The notes under the pieces: generated by a model
What the model was told of the DNA's origin: nothing
What the model saw: the letters and a program-made list of their open reading frames with translations, nothing else
Databases searched by the model: none
Assembly (NCBI RefSeq): GCF_021029445.1
Contig: NZ_CP072610.1
Location: forward strand, 1,116,001-1,180,000
Source of the DNA: Pseudomonas wenzhouensis
GTDB taxonomy: Bacteria; Pseudomonadota; Gammaproteobacteria; Pseudomonadales; Pseudomonadaceae
Reading direction: 5' to 3'
DNA: 64,000 nt
Shown: one piece after another, positions 27,458 to 35,504 of the stretch
Numbering within the stretch: position 1 is the stretch's first letter
Layout of the letters: every line of letters starts with the position of its first letter
Position numbers and translations under genes: made by a program

Positions 27458-28422
27458 ACACCCATAACGGAACCCTCAGCGTGCGGGTCGCGCGCATCGA
27501 AACCCTGACTCCGGAAATCAAGCGTTTCACTCTGGTTGACCCGGACGGCAAGCACCTGCCGGCATTTTCCGGTGGCAGCCACGTAGTGGTTGTGATGGAG
27601 GACGGCGACAAGACTCATCGTAACGCCTACTCGCTGATGGGCTCGCCCTACGACTCCAGCGCTTACCAGATCGCGGTGCGCCGGGTCGAAGACGGTCGTG
27701 GCGGCTCGCTTTACCTGCACGAAAAGGTCAGTGAAGGCTCGCTGCTGCAGATTCTGCAGCCGGCCAACCTATTCCCGCTGGCCAAGCATGCCCGCCAGCA
27801 TATTTTCATCGCAGGTGGTGTAGGCATAACCCCGGTCTACTCGCAGGCGGAAGAGCTGCACATCAAACAGACCGAATTCGAGCTGCACCTGGCCGTGCGC
27901 GGCCCGGAGCACGCCACCCTGGGCCGGGAGCTGCAGGCCCGTTACGGCTCGCGCGTGCATCTGTACCTGCAGAGCGAGGGCTCACGTCTGAACATCCGCC
28001 GGGTTCTCGCCAACCGTCCGCTGGGCAGCCACGTCTACGTCTGCGGACCGGACAGCATGATCGACGACACTGTTGACAGTGCCCATGCGCTCGGCTGGAC
28101 CGACAGCCACATTCACTTTGAACGCTTTGTAGAGCAGGGCTCCAGCGGCCAACCGTTCACCGTCACCCTGGCCCGCCAGGGCGTGACCATCGAAGTCCCG
28201 CCGGACCAGTCCATGCTCGAAGCTGCCGAACAGGCTGGCTATAAGGTTCCCTACCTGTGCCGCGGCGGTGCTTGCGGCTACTGCGAGACCGAGGTGCTTG
28301 AGGTCGAGGGTGAACTGGATCATCGCGATGACTGGCTCAGTGAGGAAGACAAGCTGAGCAAACGCAAATTCATGCCGTGCGTTTCACGCGCTACCTGCAG
28401 CCGTCTGGTCGTAGACCTCTGA
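27454..28422 (+). CDS. PDR/VanB-type flavin ferredoxin reductase
   Basis: Encodes 322 aa. The flavin-binding RNAYSLMGSPYD near residue 52 and the NAD(P)H-binding FIAGGVGITPVYSQ near residue 118 lie in the N-terminal two thirds. The C-terminal ~90 residues are a plant-type 2Fe-2S ferredoxin domain with LCRGGACGYCETEV and a fourth Cys in FMPCVSRA. It transfers electrons from NAD(P)H to the haem-dependent demethylase encoded 16 bp downstream. Domain order and size match the reductase subunit of HODM/Dmm systems. Confidence 0.88.
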   Translation: MNTHNGTLSVRVARIETLTPEIKRFTLVDPDGKHLPAFSGGSHVVVVMEDGDKTHRNAYSLMGSPYDSSAYQIAVRRVEDGRGGSLYLHEKVSEGSLLQILQPANLFPLAKHARQHIFIAGGVGITPVYSQAEELHIKQTEFELHLAVRGPEHATLGRELQARYGSRVHLYLQSEGSRLNIRRVLANRPLGSHVYVCGPDSMIDDTVDSAHALGWTDSHIHFERFVEQGSSGQPFTVTLARQGVTIEVPPDQSMLEAAEQAGYKVPYLCRGGACGYCETEVLEVEGELDHRDDWLSEEDKLSKRKFMPCVSRATCSRLVVDL

Positions 28423-28438
28423 GATAGGAAAACAACAA

Positions 28439-29491
28439 ATGACCGCCTTCAAACCAATCGAAACCTACGCCGATAGCGACGCCAAGGGCTACACCTATCG
28501 CAACAGCCGGGAAGCGGTGTTGCGTCTGCCTTTCCCGTACCCGGAAGACCAATACATGTACTCGATGAACGTCGAGCCCCATGTACCCTTCGGCCAGGGT
28601 GCCCTACGCGCCCAGTTCGACATTGATGAGCACTACATCTCCGAGTGTCATCACCGCGCACAGATTCTCGATACTCAGCCTGGCGTGCACTATGCCGCGC
28701 TGCCGCACATGATGGAGGCCCAGTGGGACCTGCTGGAGCTGCTGATGGAGTCGTACTCGCGCGATTTCCCCGAGCACTTCACCCTTGAGAAGAACGGTAG
28801 CCAGTGGCACTGGATCAATCGTCCGCTGCAAATCAACCAGACCTTCACCTTCGGCGATGCCAGCACCTTGCCGATGGAACCTATGGAGTACATCACCCGC
28901 CAGGCCCAGGGCGAGTTCATCCTGCTGGAAGAGCGTGACGACACCCTGGTGATGGGGGCGGGCATGGCCACCCAGCGCGCCGACTACTCATTGCGCTTCA
29001 ACCTGGGCATGAGCTTCATGGAGTTCCACGGCCCGGTACCGAAACTGCACGAAATGGGCATTCTGCAACGTGCGCTGAAGTTCCTTCTGCGTCTGCGCCC
29101 CGGTCATCCAGTACGCCGCACTAACTGGTCGGTCACTGTCAGCCCACGCCTGGAAACTTCCGCCGAGACCCTGCCGGACTGGGCACCGGATCGCACCATC
29201 GTTACCCCAGAGAATGCAGGCGAGCTGGTCAACCTGCGCATCGAACTGCAGCCGCTGCACCGCCTGCCACGTAGCAACGCCGTCCTGTTCCCGGTACGTA
29301 CCTACTTGGTGAGTCTCAAGGAACTGGCCGAGTTTGCCCCGCAGTGGGCCAAGCGCATGCACCGGGTGATCCGCGATCTGGATCAGGAGCTGGTGGACTA
29401 CAAGGGTTTCACCCGCTACCGCGACGCCATGGTTACCTGGCTTTCGCAGTACGACGACGGCACCCCCGTCGATGAGAGCCTGCAGCAATAA
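28439..29491 (+). CDS. Haem-dependent oxidative N-demethylase family protein (DUF3445)
   Basis: Encodes 350 aa. It matches the DUF3445/HODM catalytic subunit by length and by segments such as LPHMMEAQWDLLELLMESY near residue 85, YITRQAQGEFILLEER near residue 145, NLGMSFMEFHGPVP near residue 190, and RSNAVLFPVRTYLVSL near residue 280. Characterised members carry a PAS-like haem domain and oxidatively remove an N-methyl group from secondary amines. Here it is paired with a PatD-like aldehyde dehydrogenase rather than the usual formaldehyde or gamma-glutamylmethylamide genes, hinting at a substrate other than dimethylamine. Confidence 0.85.
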   Translation: MTAFKPIETYADSDAKGYTYRNSREAVLRLPFPYPEDQYMYSMNVEPHVPFGQGALRAQFDIDEHYISECHHRAQILDTQPGVHYAALPHMMEAQWDLLELLMESYSRDFPEHFTLEKNGSQWHWINRPLQINQTFTFGDASTLPMEPMEYITRQAQGEFILLEERDDTLVMGAGMATQRADYSLRFNLGMSFMEFHGPVPKLHEMGILQRALKFLLRLRPGHPVRRTNWSVTVSPRLETSAETLPDWAPDRTIVTPENAGELVNLRIELQPLHRLPRSNAVLFPVRTYLVSLKELAEFAPQWAKRMHRVIRDLDQELVDYKGFTRYRDAMVTWLSQYDDGTPVDESLQQ

Positions 29492-29500
29492 CCCATCAAC

Positions 29501-29530
29501 AGGCGCGCCATTGAGGCGCGCCTTTTTTGC
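29501..29530 (+). terminator. Intrinsic terminator after the demethylase gene
   Basis: AGGCGCGCC (29501-29509) pairs with GGCGCGCCT (29515-29523) and is followed by TTTTTT. It lies between the demethylase and the MFS gene, so it would end or attenuate the operon before the transporter. Confidence 0.82.
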
Positions 29531-29561
29531 AACGCAACGCTAGACAACAGGGATAACCCCG

Positions 29562-30758
29562 ATGAAAAAAACAATACACAATGTCTTGCCCGAAAGCTGG
29601 AGCATGGTCTTTTCCGCTGCGGGTTCCGCCTACGGTGTGGGCCTGCTCGGACTGTGGGCACTCCCTTTTCTGATCAGCGCTATCATCAATGATCTGAAGC
29701 TCAACGAGGCTCAGGCCGGGCTGCTGATGTCAGCCGAGTTCGGCTTCACCATGCTCGCTTCCCTGCTGGTAGCCCCACTCATGGGGCGGGCGCCGCGCCG
29801 AACCCTGGCGCTGGGAGGCACCATGCTGGCCATTGCAGCCAACGTGGTCAGCGCGCACATGACTGACCTCTACGCCTTGGGTGCGGTGCGCTGTGTCGCC
29901 GGTATCGGCGCCGGCCTAGCCCTGGCCTGCGGCAACGCCTGCGTAGCTAGCGCCAAACATCCGGACCGCATCGCCGGTCACATGAACGTGCTCTCTGTGC
30001 TGCTCATGATCGTGGTGATGCTCGGCTACGCCAAGGTCATGGCACTCTATGGCCTGTCCGGCTTGTACTACGCCATGGCCGGTACCATGGCTGTGATGCT
30101 GCTGGCGATCCCGGTCATGGAACAACGTGCCACGCTGAACGAGCACGCCACCATGAGCAAGAAATCGTCCGGCAACATACTGCTGAGCCTTCCGGCGATC
30201 TGCATGATGCTGGCCATGTTCGTCTTCCAGGCACGTGACACCATGGGCTGGGCCTTCGTCGAGCGGATCGGCATCATGGTCGGCTACAGCGGCGAAGAAG
30301 TCGGCATGCTGCTGTCGTTCCAGTCCTTCGTGGGGCTGGTAGGCCCGCTGCTGGCGGCGATCATCGGCAAGCGTTTCGGCCTTAGCACTCCGGTGATTCT
30401 GGCGATCTTGATGAGTGGTGCGACCAGCCTCTGCTACGTCCTGGGCGAGCACAGCAAGACCATGTACACCATCGGTGTTATGACCATCTGCATCACTTAC
30501 TTCTATGCCCTGAGCTACCTGACCGGCCTAGCTGCTGCACTGGACCGCGAAGGGCGGATCGTCGCCGCCTCCAGCAGCTTCCTGAGCCTGGGCCTGGCCG
30601 TAGGTCCGGCGATCTCCGGTGGACTGATCTCGCTCGGCGGCTTCACCCTGGCAGCCTGGGGTATCGCGGTGACTATAGTGCTGACCCTGCTGCTGGTAAT
30701 AGCCCCGCTGGCGAGCATTCGTCGCGAACATACTCCATTGGGCATGGCCGTAGCCTAA
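29562..30758 (+). CDS. MFS transporter of the N-dealkylation locus
   Basis: Encodes 398 aa with 12 hydrophobic segments, an MFS signature loop (LMGRAPRRTLALGG) after helix 2 and a second GKRFGLST loop after helix 8. It is probably an importer for the amine substrate or an exporter of a product. The gene starts 70 bp after the demethylase and has an intrinsic terminator in front of it, so its expression may be lower or separately driven. Substrate is not readable from sequence. Confidence 0.83.
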   Translation: MKKTIHNVLPESWSMVFSAAGSAYGVGLLGLWALPFLISAIINDLKLNEAQAGLLMSAEFGFTMLASLLVAPLMGRAPRRTLALGGTMLAIAANVVSAHMTDLYALGAVRCVAGIGAGLALACGNACVASAKHPDRIAGHMNVLSVLLMIVVMLGYAKVMALYGLSGLYYAMAGTMAVMLLAIPVMEQRATLNEHATMSKKSSGNILLSLPAICMMLAMFVFQARDTMGWAFVERIGIMVGYSGEEVGMLLSFQSFVGLVGPLLAAIIGKRFGLSTPVILAILMSGATSLCYVLGEHSKTMYTIGVMTICITYFYALSYLTGLAAALDREGRIVAASSSFLSLGLAVGPAISGGLISLGGFTLAAWGIAVTIVLTLLLVIAPLASIRREHTPLGMAVA

Positions 30759-30770
30759 CCCGCAGAACAC

Positions 30771-30794
30771 CTGCAAGAGCATATGCTCTTGCAG
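30771..30794. terminator. Perfect 24-bp palindrome after the MFS gene
   Basis: CTGCAAGAGCAT is followed at once by its exact complement ATGCTCTTGCAG, 12 bp after the MFS stop codon. It has no loop or T-run, so it may be a terminator-like stem or a protein-binding palindrome rather than a classical rho-independent terminator. Confidence 0.6.
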
Positions 30795-30865
30795 GACTCA
30801 GCATTACAGGCACGTCACGTTATTAACCTAGCAAATAAATAGGGCATATCGGATAATCTGTCTCC

Positions 30866-31864
30866 ATGAAAATAGATGCCCGCAAACTCAGCCCCCAAGA
30901 ACAGCGTGAAAAGCGCGCCACGGCCCTGCGCATGCGTGAGCAGGGTTACACCTACAAGGCTATTGGCAAGCGGTTGGTGTTCACCCCCGCACCATCGCTC
31001 ACTGGGCGCAGGTCGCAGAACACAAAGGCGAAAAGACTGCCATTGCCGGCGGCCAGCGCGGTGTGCGCCAGGGTGATCGCCGCAGTTTGAGCCCCAGCCA
31101 GGAAGTGCTGGTGCGCACCTTGATGACCGATAAGATGCCCGACCAACTCAAGCTCGGCTTTGCACTCTGGACGCGTGATGCCGTGCGAGAACTGATCCGC
31201 CAGCGCTGTGGTTTTCTCATGCCGGTTCGAACGGTTGGTGAATACCTCAAGCGTTGGGGCTACACCCCGCAGCGACCACTGCATCGGGCTTATCAGCAGA
31301 AACCTGAAGTGGTTCAGCGCTGGCTGGATAATGAATATCCACGCATCGCACAGCGGGCCAAGGCCGAGAATGGTGAGATTCAGTGGGGCGACGAAACCGG
31401 TATGCGCAGTGACAGCCAGGCTGGCCGCAGCTACGCCCCTATTGGCGAAACGCCAGTGCGCCAGGTCAGCGGCAGTCGCTTTTCCACCAACATGATTTCC
31501 ACTGTGACCAATCGGGGCAAACTGCGCTTCATGCTGTATCGGGAAACGCTGACAGCCCCAGTGCTGATTCGCTTCCTGGGTCGCCTGATTCGCGATGCGC
31601 AGGGCCGCAAAGTGTTCTTGATTCTCGACAACCTGCGCGTACACCACTGCAAAAAGGTGAGCGCCTGGGTCGCCGACCGCAAAGAGCAAATCGAACTGTT
31701 CTTCTTGCCGGCATACGCCCCGGAGTTGAATCCTGACGAGTATTTGAATTGTGATTTGAAACATCAGCTCCGTACGGGCTTGCCAGCGCGTAATCAGGAC
31801 GAACTGGAAGGGCGTGTTCGCTCGGTCATGAGACGATTGCAATTACGCCCCCAAAGAATCCGTT
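30866..31864 (+). pseudogene. IS630-family transposase, frameshifted and 3'-truncated
   Basis: The first frame starts MKIDARKLSPQEQREKRATA and reads RMREQGYTYKAIGKRL; after about 30970 the sequence continues in another frame (GVHPRTIAHWAQVAEHKGEK, then SLSPSQEVLVRTLMTDKMPD). A frameshift therefore breaks the gene. The catalytic domain carries IQWGDETGMRSD, FLILDNLRVHH and LPAYAPELNPDEYLN, the IS630/Tc1 DDE set, all present. At 31865 the frame runs into an IS21 istB fragment, which removes the last residues and the right end. The IS is therefore inactive. Confidence 0.88.
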
Positions 31865-32267
31865 CTGAGCTTCGCCGAATGGTCGAGCGTGTTCGGCGAC
31901 GCCAAGATGACCACCGCCCTGCTGGATCGGCTGACCCACCACTGCCACATCGTCGAAACCGGTAACGAGTCCTATCGCCTGCAACACAGTAGCTTGGCGG
32001 CCCAGGCCAAGATCAAATCACGGGAGCGAAAGCGTAAGGGCGGCCAGGAACCGGAGGACGATGAGCCGTTCTGATTTCATGGCGACGACGGCCTGCTACA
32101 TGGCTGCGTGTGGCAGGTCTTAAACAACTGAACTGGGCTAGCGAAGGAGTGGGGCAACAGCAGCTGCGCTGGTAGACTTATCCACAGTTGCTGGTAACAA
32201 AATCAGCAATCCGCCCTGGGTCAAATTTCAATCGGCAGGGTGGGTCAATTTTCCATCAGCGCCAACA
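31865..32267 (+). mobile_element. IS21-family 3'-end remnant (istB tail and right terminus)
   Basis: From CTGAGCTTCGCCGAATGG onward this stretch is nearly identical to 56574-56975: the last ~65 codons of istB and the downstream non-coding right end finishing ATCAGCGCCAACA. It is joined directly to the broken IS630 gene on the left and to an IS66 end on the right. Neither junction shows a target duplication, so it arose by deletion or recombination rather than simple insertion. Confidence 0.88.
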
Positions 32268-32378
32268 GGCTTTGACCTTGGGGTCGGGACGCATCATGGG
32301 CTGGGCTCCAAGAAAATCGGGAGCACAGCATCTGTGGGCCTTCACTTCACTTGAAGGTGTGGTTTGTGGAGCGGTTAC
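32268..32378 (-). mobile_element. IS66-type terminal fragment
   Basis: The sequence from GGCTTTGACCTTGGGGTC to GTGGAGCGGTTAC repeats the end seen at 63296-63406 and 63628-63738, with a one-base difference. It includes the first codons of a TnpB-type gene (complement of its ATG) and the IS66 inverted repeat ending GGTTAC. The remainder of that IS is missing. Confidence 0.85.
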
Positions 32379-32732
32379 ACCTATTCAGTCGAGCAGGGGG
32401 ATTGCAAGGAGGGGCGTGGGTACCACATCCATGCGGCCTACTACTTCAATGGCAACCAGGTGTGCCGTGATGTCTGGAAGGCGATTGAGATCAGTGAGCT
32501 ATGGGAGGAGATCACGCGTGGTCAGGGCTATGCCCATAGCTGCAACCACGACAAGGAGGGGTATGGTGACGAGTGCGGCATCGGCCTGATCCAGAGGGAT
32601 GATCAGTCAATACGGCCCCATACGCACTACGCCATGAAATACCTAGTCAAGGATGATCAGCACCTGCGCGTGAAGCCTGCAGGGGCGCGTTGCCTGCGTA
32701 AGGGGGCTCTGAGCCGTGCTCGTCGCGGATAA
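32379..32732 (+). pseudogene. Inovirus Gp2-like protein, C-terminal fragment
   Basis: About 115 residues: YTYSVEQGDCKEGRGYHIHA, then AAYYFNGNQVCRDVWKA and HYAMKYLVKDDQHLRVKPAG, up to TAA at 32730. This is the C-terminal part of the inovirus Gp2 / YfjJ-type family, replication-associated proteins of filamentous phages. The N-terminal half is replaced by the IS66 end at 32378, so no native start exists. It is the one recognisable trace of a filamentous prophage. The complete IS66 at 32844 is inserted about 110 bp downstream. Confidence 0.78.
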
Positions 32733-32888
32733 GTGAATGGCAAGGCTACTTGGCCTTTGCGACCAGTTGTGCTGGTCAGTGCGCCCTCAGGCGCAGTTGT
32801 TCAGTCGAACCCTGAGTTTAAGATCCGGAACTCAGATAGCTGAGTAACCGCTCCATAAACCCCACCTACTGCTGATGGAGCGGGTCTG

Positions 32889-34469
32889 TCAGGATGCGCT
32901 CACTGGCGAGCAATTCCACGGCAGCAGCGCTTCGTAATCCTCGACGCTATTGGCGGCCGGCAGGCGTTCGAGGATGTGGCGCAGCCAGGCGTAAGGCTCC
33001 TGGCCATTGGCCTTGGCGGTTTCGATCAGGCTGTAGATCTGCGCGCTGGCCGTGGCCCCCTTGGGCGTGTCGCTGAACAGCCAGTTCTTGCGCCCGATAA
33101 CGAACGGGCGGATGGCGTTCTCCGCGCGGTTGTTGTCGATCGGCAGATGTCCACCTTCGACGTAGCGCACCAGCTTTCTCCAGTTGCTGGCCAGGTAGTT
33201 CACCGCCCTGCCCAGCGCCGTCTGCCCGACGACCTGCGGCTGGGTCTTGTCCAGCCAGGTCTTGAGTTGATCGAGCAGCGGCTGGCTGCGTTGCTGACGG
33301 GCGACCAGGCGCTCGGTATCGCAAGCGTCCTTCAGGTCCCGCTCGATGCCGTAGAGCTTGTTGATCAGGTTCAACGCCATGTCGGCACGGCCGGTTTTGC
33401 CCTTGGGTTGCACTTTCTGCGCCTCGACGAACTTGCGCCGCGCATGCGCCCAGCAGCCGAGGCGTTCGATGCCTTCTTGCGCGGCCACGGCGTTGTAGAC
33501 GGCGTAGTCGTCGGTCATCAGGTAGCCGCGATAGCCGTCGAGCAAGCGCAGCGGCACCTCCTGCGCGCGGCTGGCGGTGTAGTCGAAGAGGATCACCGGC
33601 TTATCCGGTGGTCCACCGCTTTGTACCCACATCCAGGACTGCGCGGTGGGATCGCGTCCCGGTTCATGCAGTACCTGCAAGCGCGTTTCGTCGCAGTGCA
33701 AAACGGGGTATTCGAGCAACTTGTCGCGCAGCAGGTTGAGCAGCGGTTGCAGTTGCTCGCCGCTCTGGATCACCCAGCGCGCCAGGGTCTGGCGCGGGAT
33801 CTCGACGCCGTGGCGGCTGAGCATCTTCTCGAAGCGGTACAGCGGGATGCCGTCGGCGTATTTGGTGGTCAGCAGCATCGCCAGCACACTGGGGCTGGCC
33901 AGGCTCTTCTCGATCAGTTGGGCCGGCTTGTCGGCAGTGATCGGCGCCGCGTCGCAGGCCTTGCAGGCGTAGGTCTTGCGGATATGGCGGATGACCCGCA
34001 CCTGCATCGGGATGATCTCCAGCTGCTCGCTGGTCTCCTCGCCGATGACTTGTTTGCAGGCGCCACAGGCGCAAGTCAGCTCGTGCTCGGGCAGGTCGTG
34101 GATGACCTCGACACGCGACAGGTTGGCCGGCAACGGCTTGCGCTTGCCACGGCGCTTGACCGGCGCAACGATTTCTTCGGCTTCGGCTTCGGCTTCGGCT
34201 TCGGCTTCGGCTTCGGCTTCGGCTTCGCTTGGCGCGTCGGCTGCGTCGATCAGCTCTTCGGCCTCGTTGAACATGGCCAACTGCGGTGAGTCAGCATCTT
34301 CAGGGCTGCGCTCAGACTTGGGCGAGAACAACTTGTGGCGCAGCAGGGCGACCTGTTCCTGAAGTTGTTCTATGCGAGCATCTTTCGCAGCCGCCTGTTC
34401 ACTGGCCAGCAGCAGTAAATGCTTGAGCAGGATTGGGTCGTCAGGAAGGGGGGCGGGCACGGCGATCAT
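32889..34469 (-). CDS. tnpC: IS66 transposase TnpC
   Basis: Encodes 526 aa with an N-terminal leucine-zipper-like region, a TnpC zinc-finger segment ([20 protein letters not shown]), and the DDE domain: [30 protein letters not shown], then [20 protein letters not shown]. An unusual low-complexity (Glu-Ala)n run near residue 85 is encoded by a hexanucleotide repeat. It differs from the copy at 61151 by a few residues (for example AVYN versus AGYN). Confidence 0.95.
   Translation of the reverse strand: MIAVPAPLPDDPILLKHLLLLASEQAAAKDARIEQLQEQVALLRHKLFSPKSERSPEDADSPQLAMFNEAEELIDAADAPSEAEAEAEAEAEAEAEAEEIVAPVKRRGKRKPLPANLSRVEVIHDLPEHELTCACGACKQVIGEETSEQLEIIPMQVRVIRHIRKTYACKACDAAPITADKPAQLIEKSLASPSVLAMLLTTKYADGIPLYRFEKMLSRHGVEIPRQTLARWVIQSGEQLQPLLNLLRDKLLEYPVLHCDETRLQVLHEPGRDPTAQSWMWVQSGGPPDKPVILFDYTASRAQEVPLRLLDGYRGYLMTDDYAVYNAVAAQEGIERLGCWAHARRKFVEAQKVQPKGKTGRADMALNLINKLYGIERDLKDACDTERLVARQQRSQPLLDQLKTWLDKTQPQVVGQTALGRAVNYLASNWRKLVRYVEGGHLPIDNNRAENAIRPFVIGRKNWLFSDTPKGATASAQIYSLIETAKANGQEPYAWLRHILERLPAANSVEDYEALLPWNCSPVSAS
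34175..34228. repeat. Hexanucleotide tandem repeat inside IS66 tnpC
   Basis: Eight exact CTTCGG units (34175-34222) plus a variant CTTCGC encode the alternating Glu-Ala run of TnpC. The same eight-unit array is present at 62437-62484 in copy 2. Slippage here would add or remove Glu-Ala pairs without breaking the frame. Confidence 0.9.
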
Positions 34470-34488
34470 GGCCGTGGATTATACCGGC

Positions 34489-34848
34489 TCAGGTCACGAA
34501 ACGCGGCGTCAGTATCTGGTGCGGACGGTTGCGCCACAGGTCGATGCCGTCGAGCAGCCAGTTCAACTCATCGACCGTCAGCTCGATGGCCTCGTCGCCG
34601 GCATCGGGCTTGGTCTTGAAGCGTTCGGCTTCCAAACGCTTGAGCCACAGGCAGAAGCCATTGCGCTCCCAGTAGAGGATCTTGACCTGACTGCGGGTGC
34701 GGTTGAGGAACACGAACAGCACGGGGTTGAACACTTCCACCTTGATGTCCAGCTCGACCAGAGCGGCCAGGCCGTTGATGGATTTGCGGAAATCGACGGG
34801 CTTTGGGTAGAGATAGACCTTCTGCACCTTGGCGTCGGGACGCATCAT
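34489..34848 (-). CDS. tnpB: IS66 accessory protein TnpB
   Basis: Encodes 119 aa: MMRPDAKVQKVYLYPKPVDF, then RKSINGLAALVELDIKVEVF and LFVFLNRTRSQVKILYWERN, the TnpB (IS66 Orf2) signature. It lies 19 bp upstream of tnpC in the transcription direction. TnpB is needed for IS66 transposition, although its biochemical role is unclear. Identical to the protein encoded at 62754-63113. Confidence 0.94.
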   Translation of the reverse strand: MMRPDAKVQKVYLYPKPVDFRKSINGLAALVELDIKVEVFNPVLFVFLNRTRSQVKILYWERNGFCLWLKRLEAERFKTKPDAGDEAIELTVDELNWLLDGIDLWRNRPHQILTPRFVT

Positions 34849-34994
34849 GACGGAGCTCCACGGGAAAAAATGGGGAGCCCAGCATCCGGGAACGGACAGG
34901 TCAGTTGAAGGTGGGGTTTATGGAGCGGTTACATAGCTGATACATCAGGCATTGGCTGATAACCAAGGCCCATCATCGGGACAAAAAATAAGTC

Positions 34995-35022
34995 ATGCCT
35001 CGTACCCGGAGGTACGAGGCAT
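34995..35022. terminator. Hairpin downstream of the unidentified fragment
   Basis: ATGCCTCGTACC (34995-35006) pairs exactly with GGTACGAGGCAT (35011-35022) around a 4-nt loop. It lies about 20 bp past the stop codon of the minus-strand fragment at 35042, on the correct side to terminate it; on that strand the stem is followed by ACTTATTTTTTGT, a T-rich tract. Confidence 0.7.
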
Positions 35023-35041
35023 GTGTTTGCACAAAAGTCAG

Positions 35042-35476
35042 TCACTGGATCGGCAGGCCGCACTCTTCAAGGATCTGACGGATCATGTAGTAATCCTCCA
35101 GCGGTGTGCCTGTTTTGCTCTCAATAGCATTGACGGCGTCGTCGTGGCAGGCATCTGTGCCGTATTTGGCAATGTTTACCAAAGGGCTATAAGGGATGTC
35201 GCCTCTGTCCGGTCCCACATCTCCACGGTATGCAGTGGTGTGACCATTGCTGTCATAGGCCAGATACCAACCCGATTCGATGATGAAGTAACCGTTGGCT
35301 CCTTTACCTACCATCGTGCCCTTCGGAAACCAAGGCTGATTCGAGATCGTGGCGCAGCCGTTTTGGCACAGAGTACGTTCAACGAGCCGGTTACTTCTTC
35401 CAGTGTCTTGGTGCCGGTCTGGGTGTCGATGTGCTTCTGTGCTTCGTGGTTGAACAGCTATAGACGTTCTCGCCAA
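35042..35476 (-). pseudogene. Unidentified gene fragment, probably frameshifted
   Basis: The long frame ends with a natural-looking sequence, TISNQPWFPKGTMVGKGANG, then YFIIESGWYLAYDSNGHTTA and a C-terminus EECGLPIQ. Its first ~35 residues look artificial. In another frame the same bases read LFNHEAQKHIDTQTGTKTLE, then EVTGSLNVLC, which looks like the true upstream part. The two join near a run of four A (about 35363), suggesting a one-base frameshift. A stop precedes the first piece, so the 5' end is also lost. I recognise no family; the position beside the inovirus fragment hints at a phage or mobile origin. Confidence 0.45.
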
Positions 35477-35504
35477 TAAGATGACGCATCTATCGTTATT
35501 GAGT

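Larger units (their letters stand above)
32836..34940. mobile_element. Complete IS66-family element, copy 1, with 8-bp target duplication
   Basis: The element proper is 32844-34932, bounded by GTAACCGCTCCATAAACCCC and its complement, GGGGTTTATGGAGCGGTTAC. ATAGCTGA flanks both sides (32836-32843, 34933-34940), the 8-bp duplication typical of IS66. It encodes TnpC and TnpB on the minus strand and has no visible TnpA gene. It is nearly identical to copy 2 at 61106-63197. The clean duplication shows this copy arrived by recent transposition. Confidence 0.94.

Noticed and set aside
34175..34228. CTTCGG array as a CRISPR or regulatory repeat
   Set aside because: It is a contiguous hexanucleotide repeat in frame within tnpC and encodes a Glu-Ala run; there are no spacers.
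32976..34289. Long plus-strand frame opposite IS66 tnpC, rich in Phe-Gly repeats
   Set aside because: The GFGFGF run is just the antisense of the Glu-Ala repeat; tnpC is a well-supported gene.
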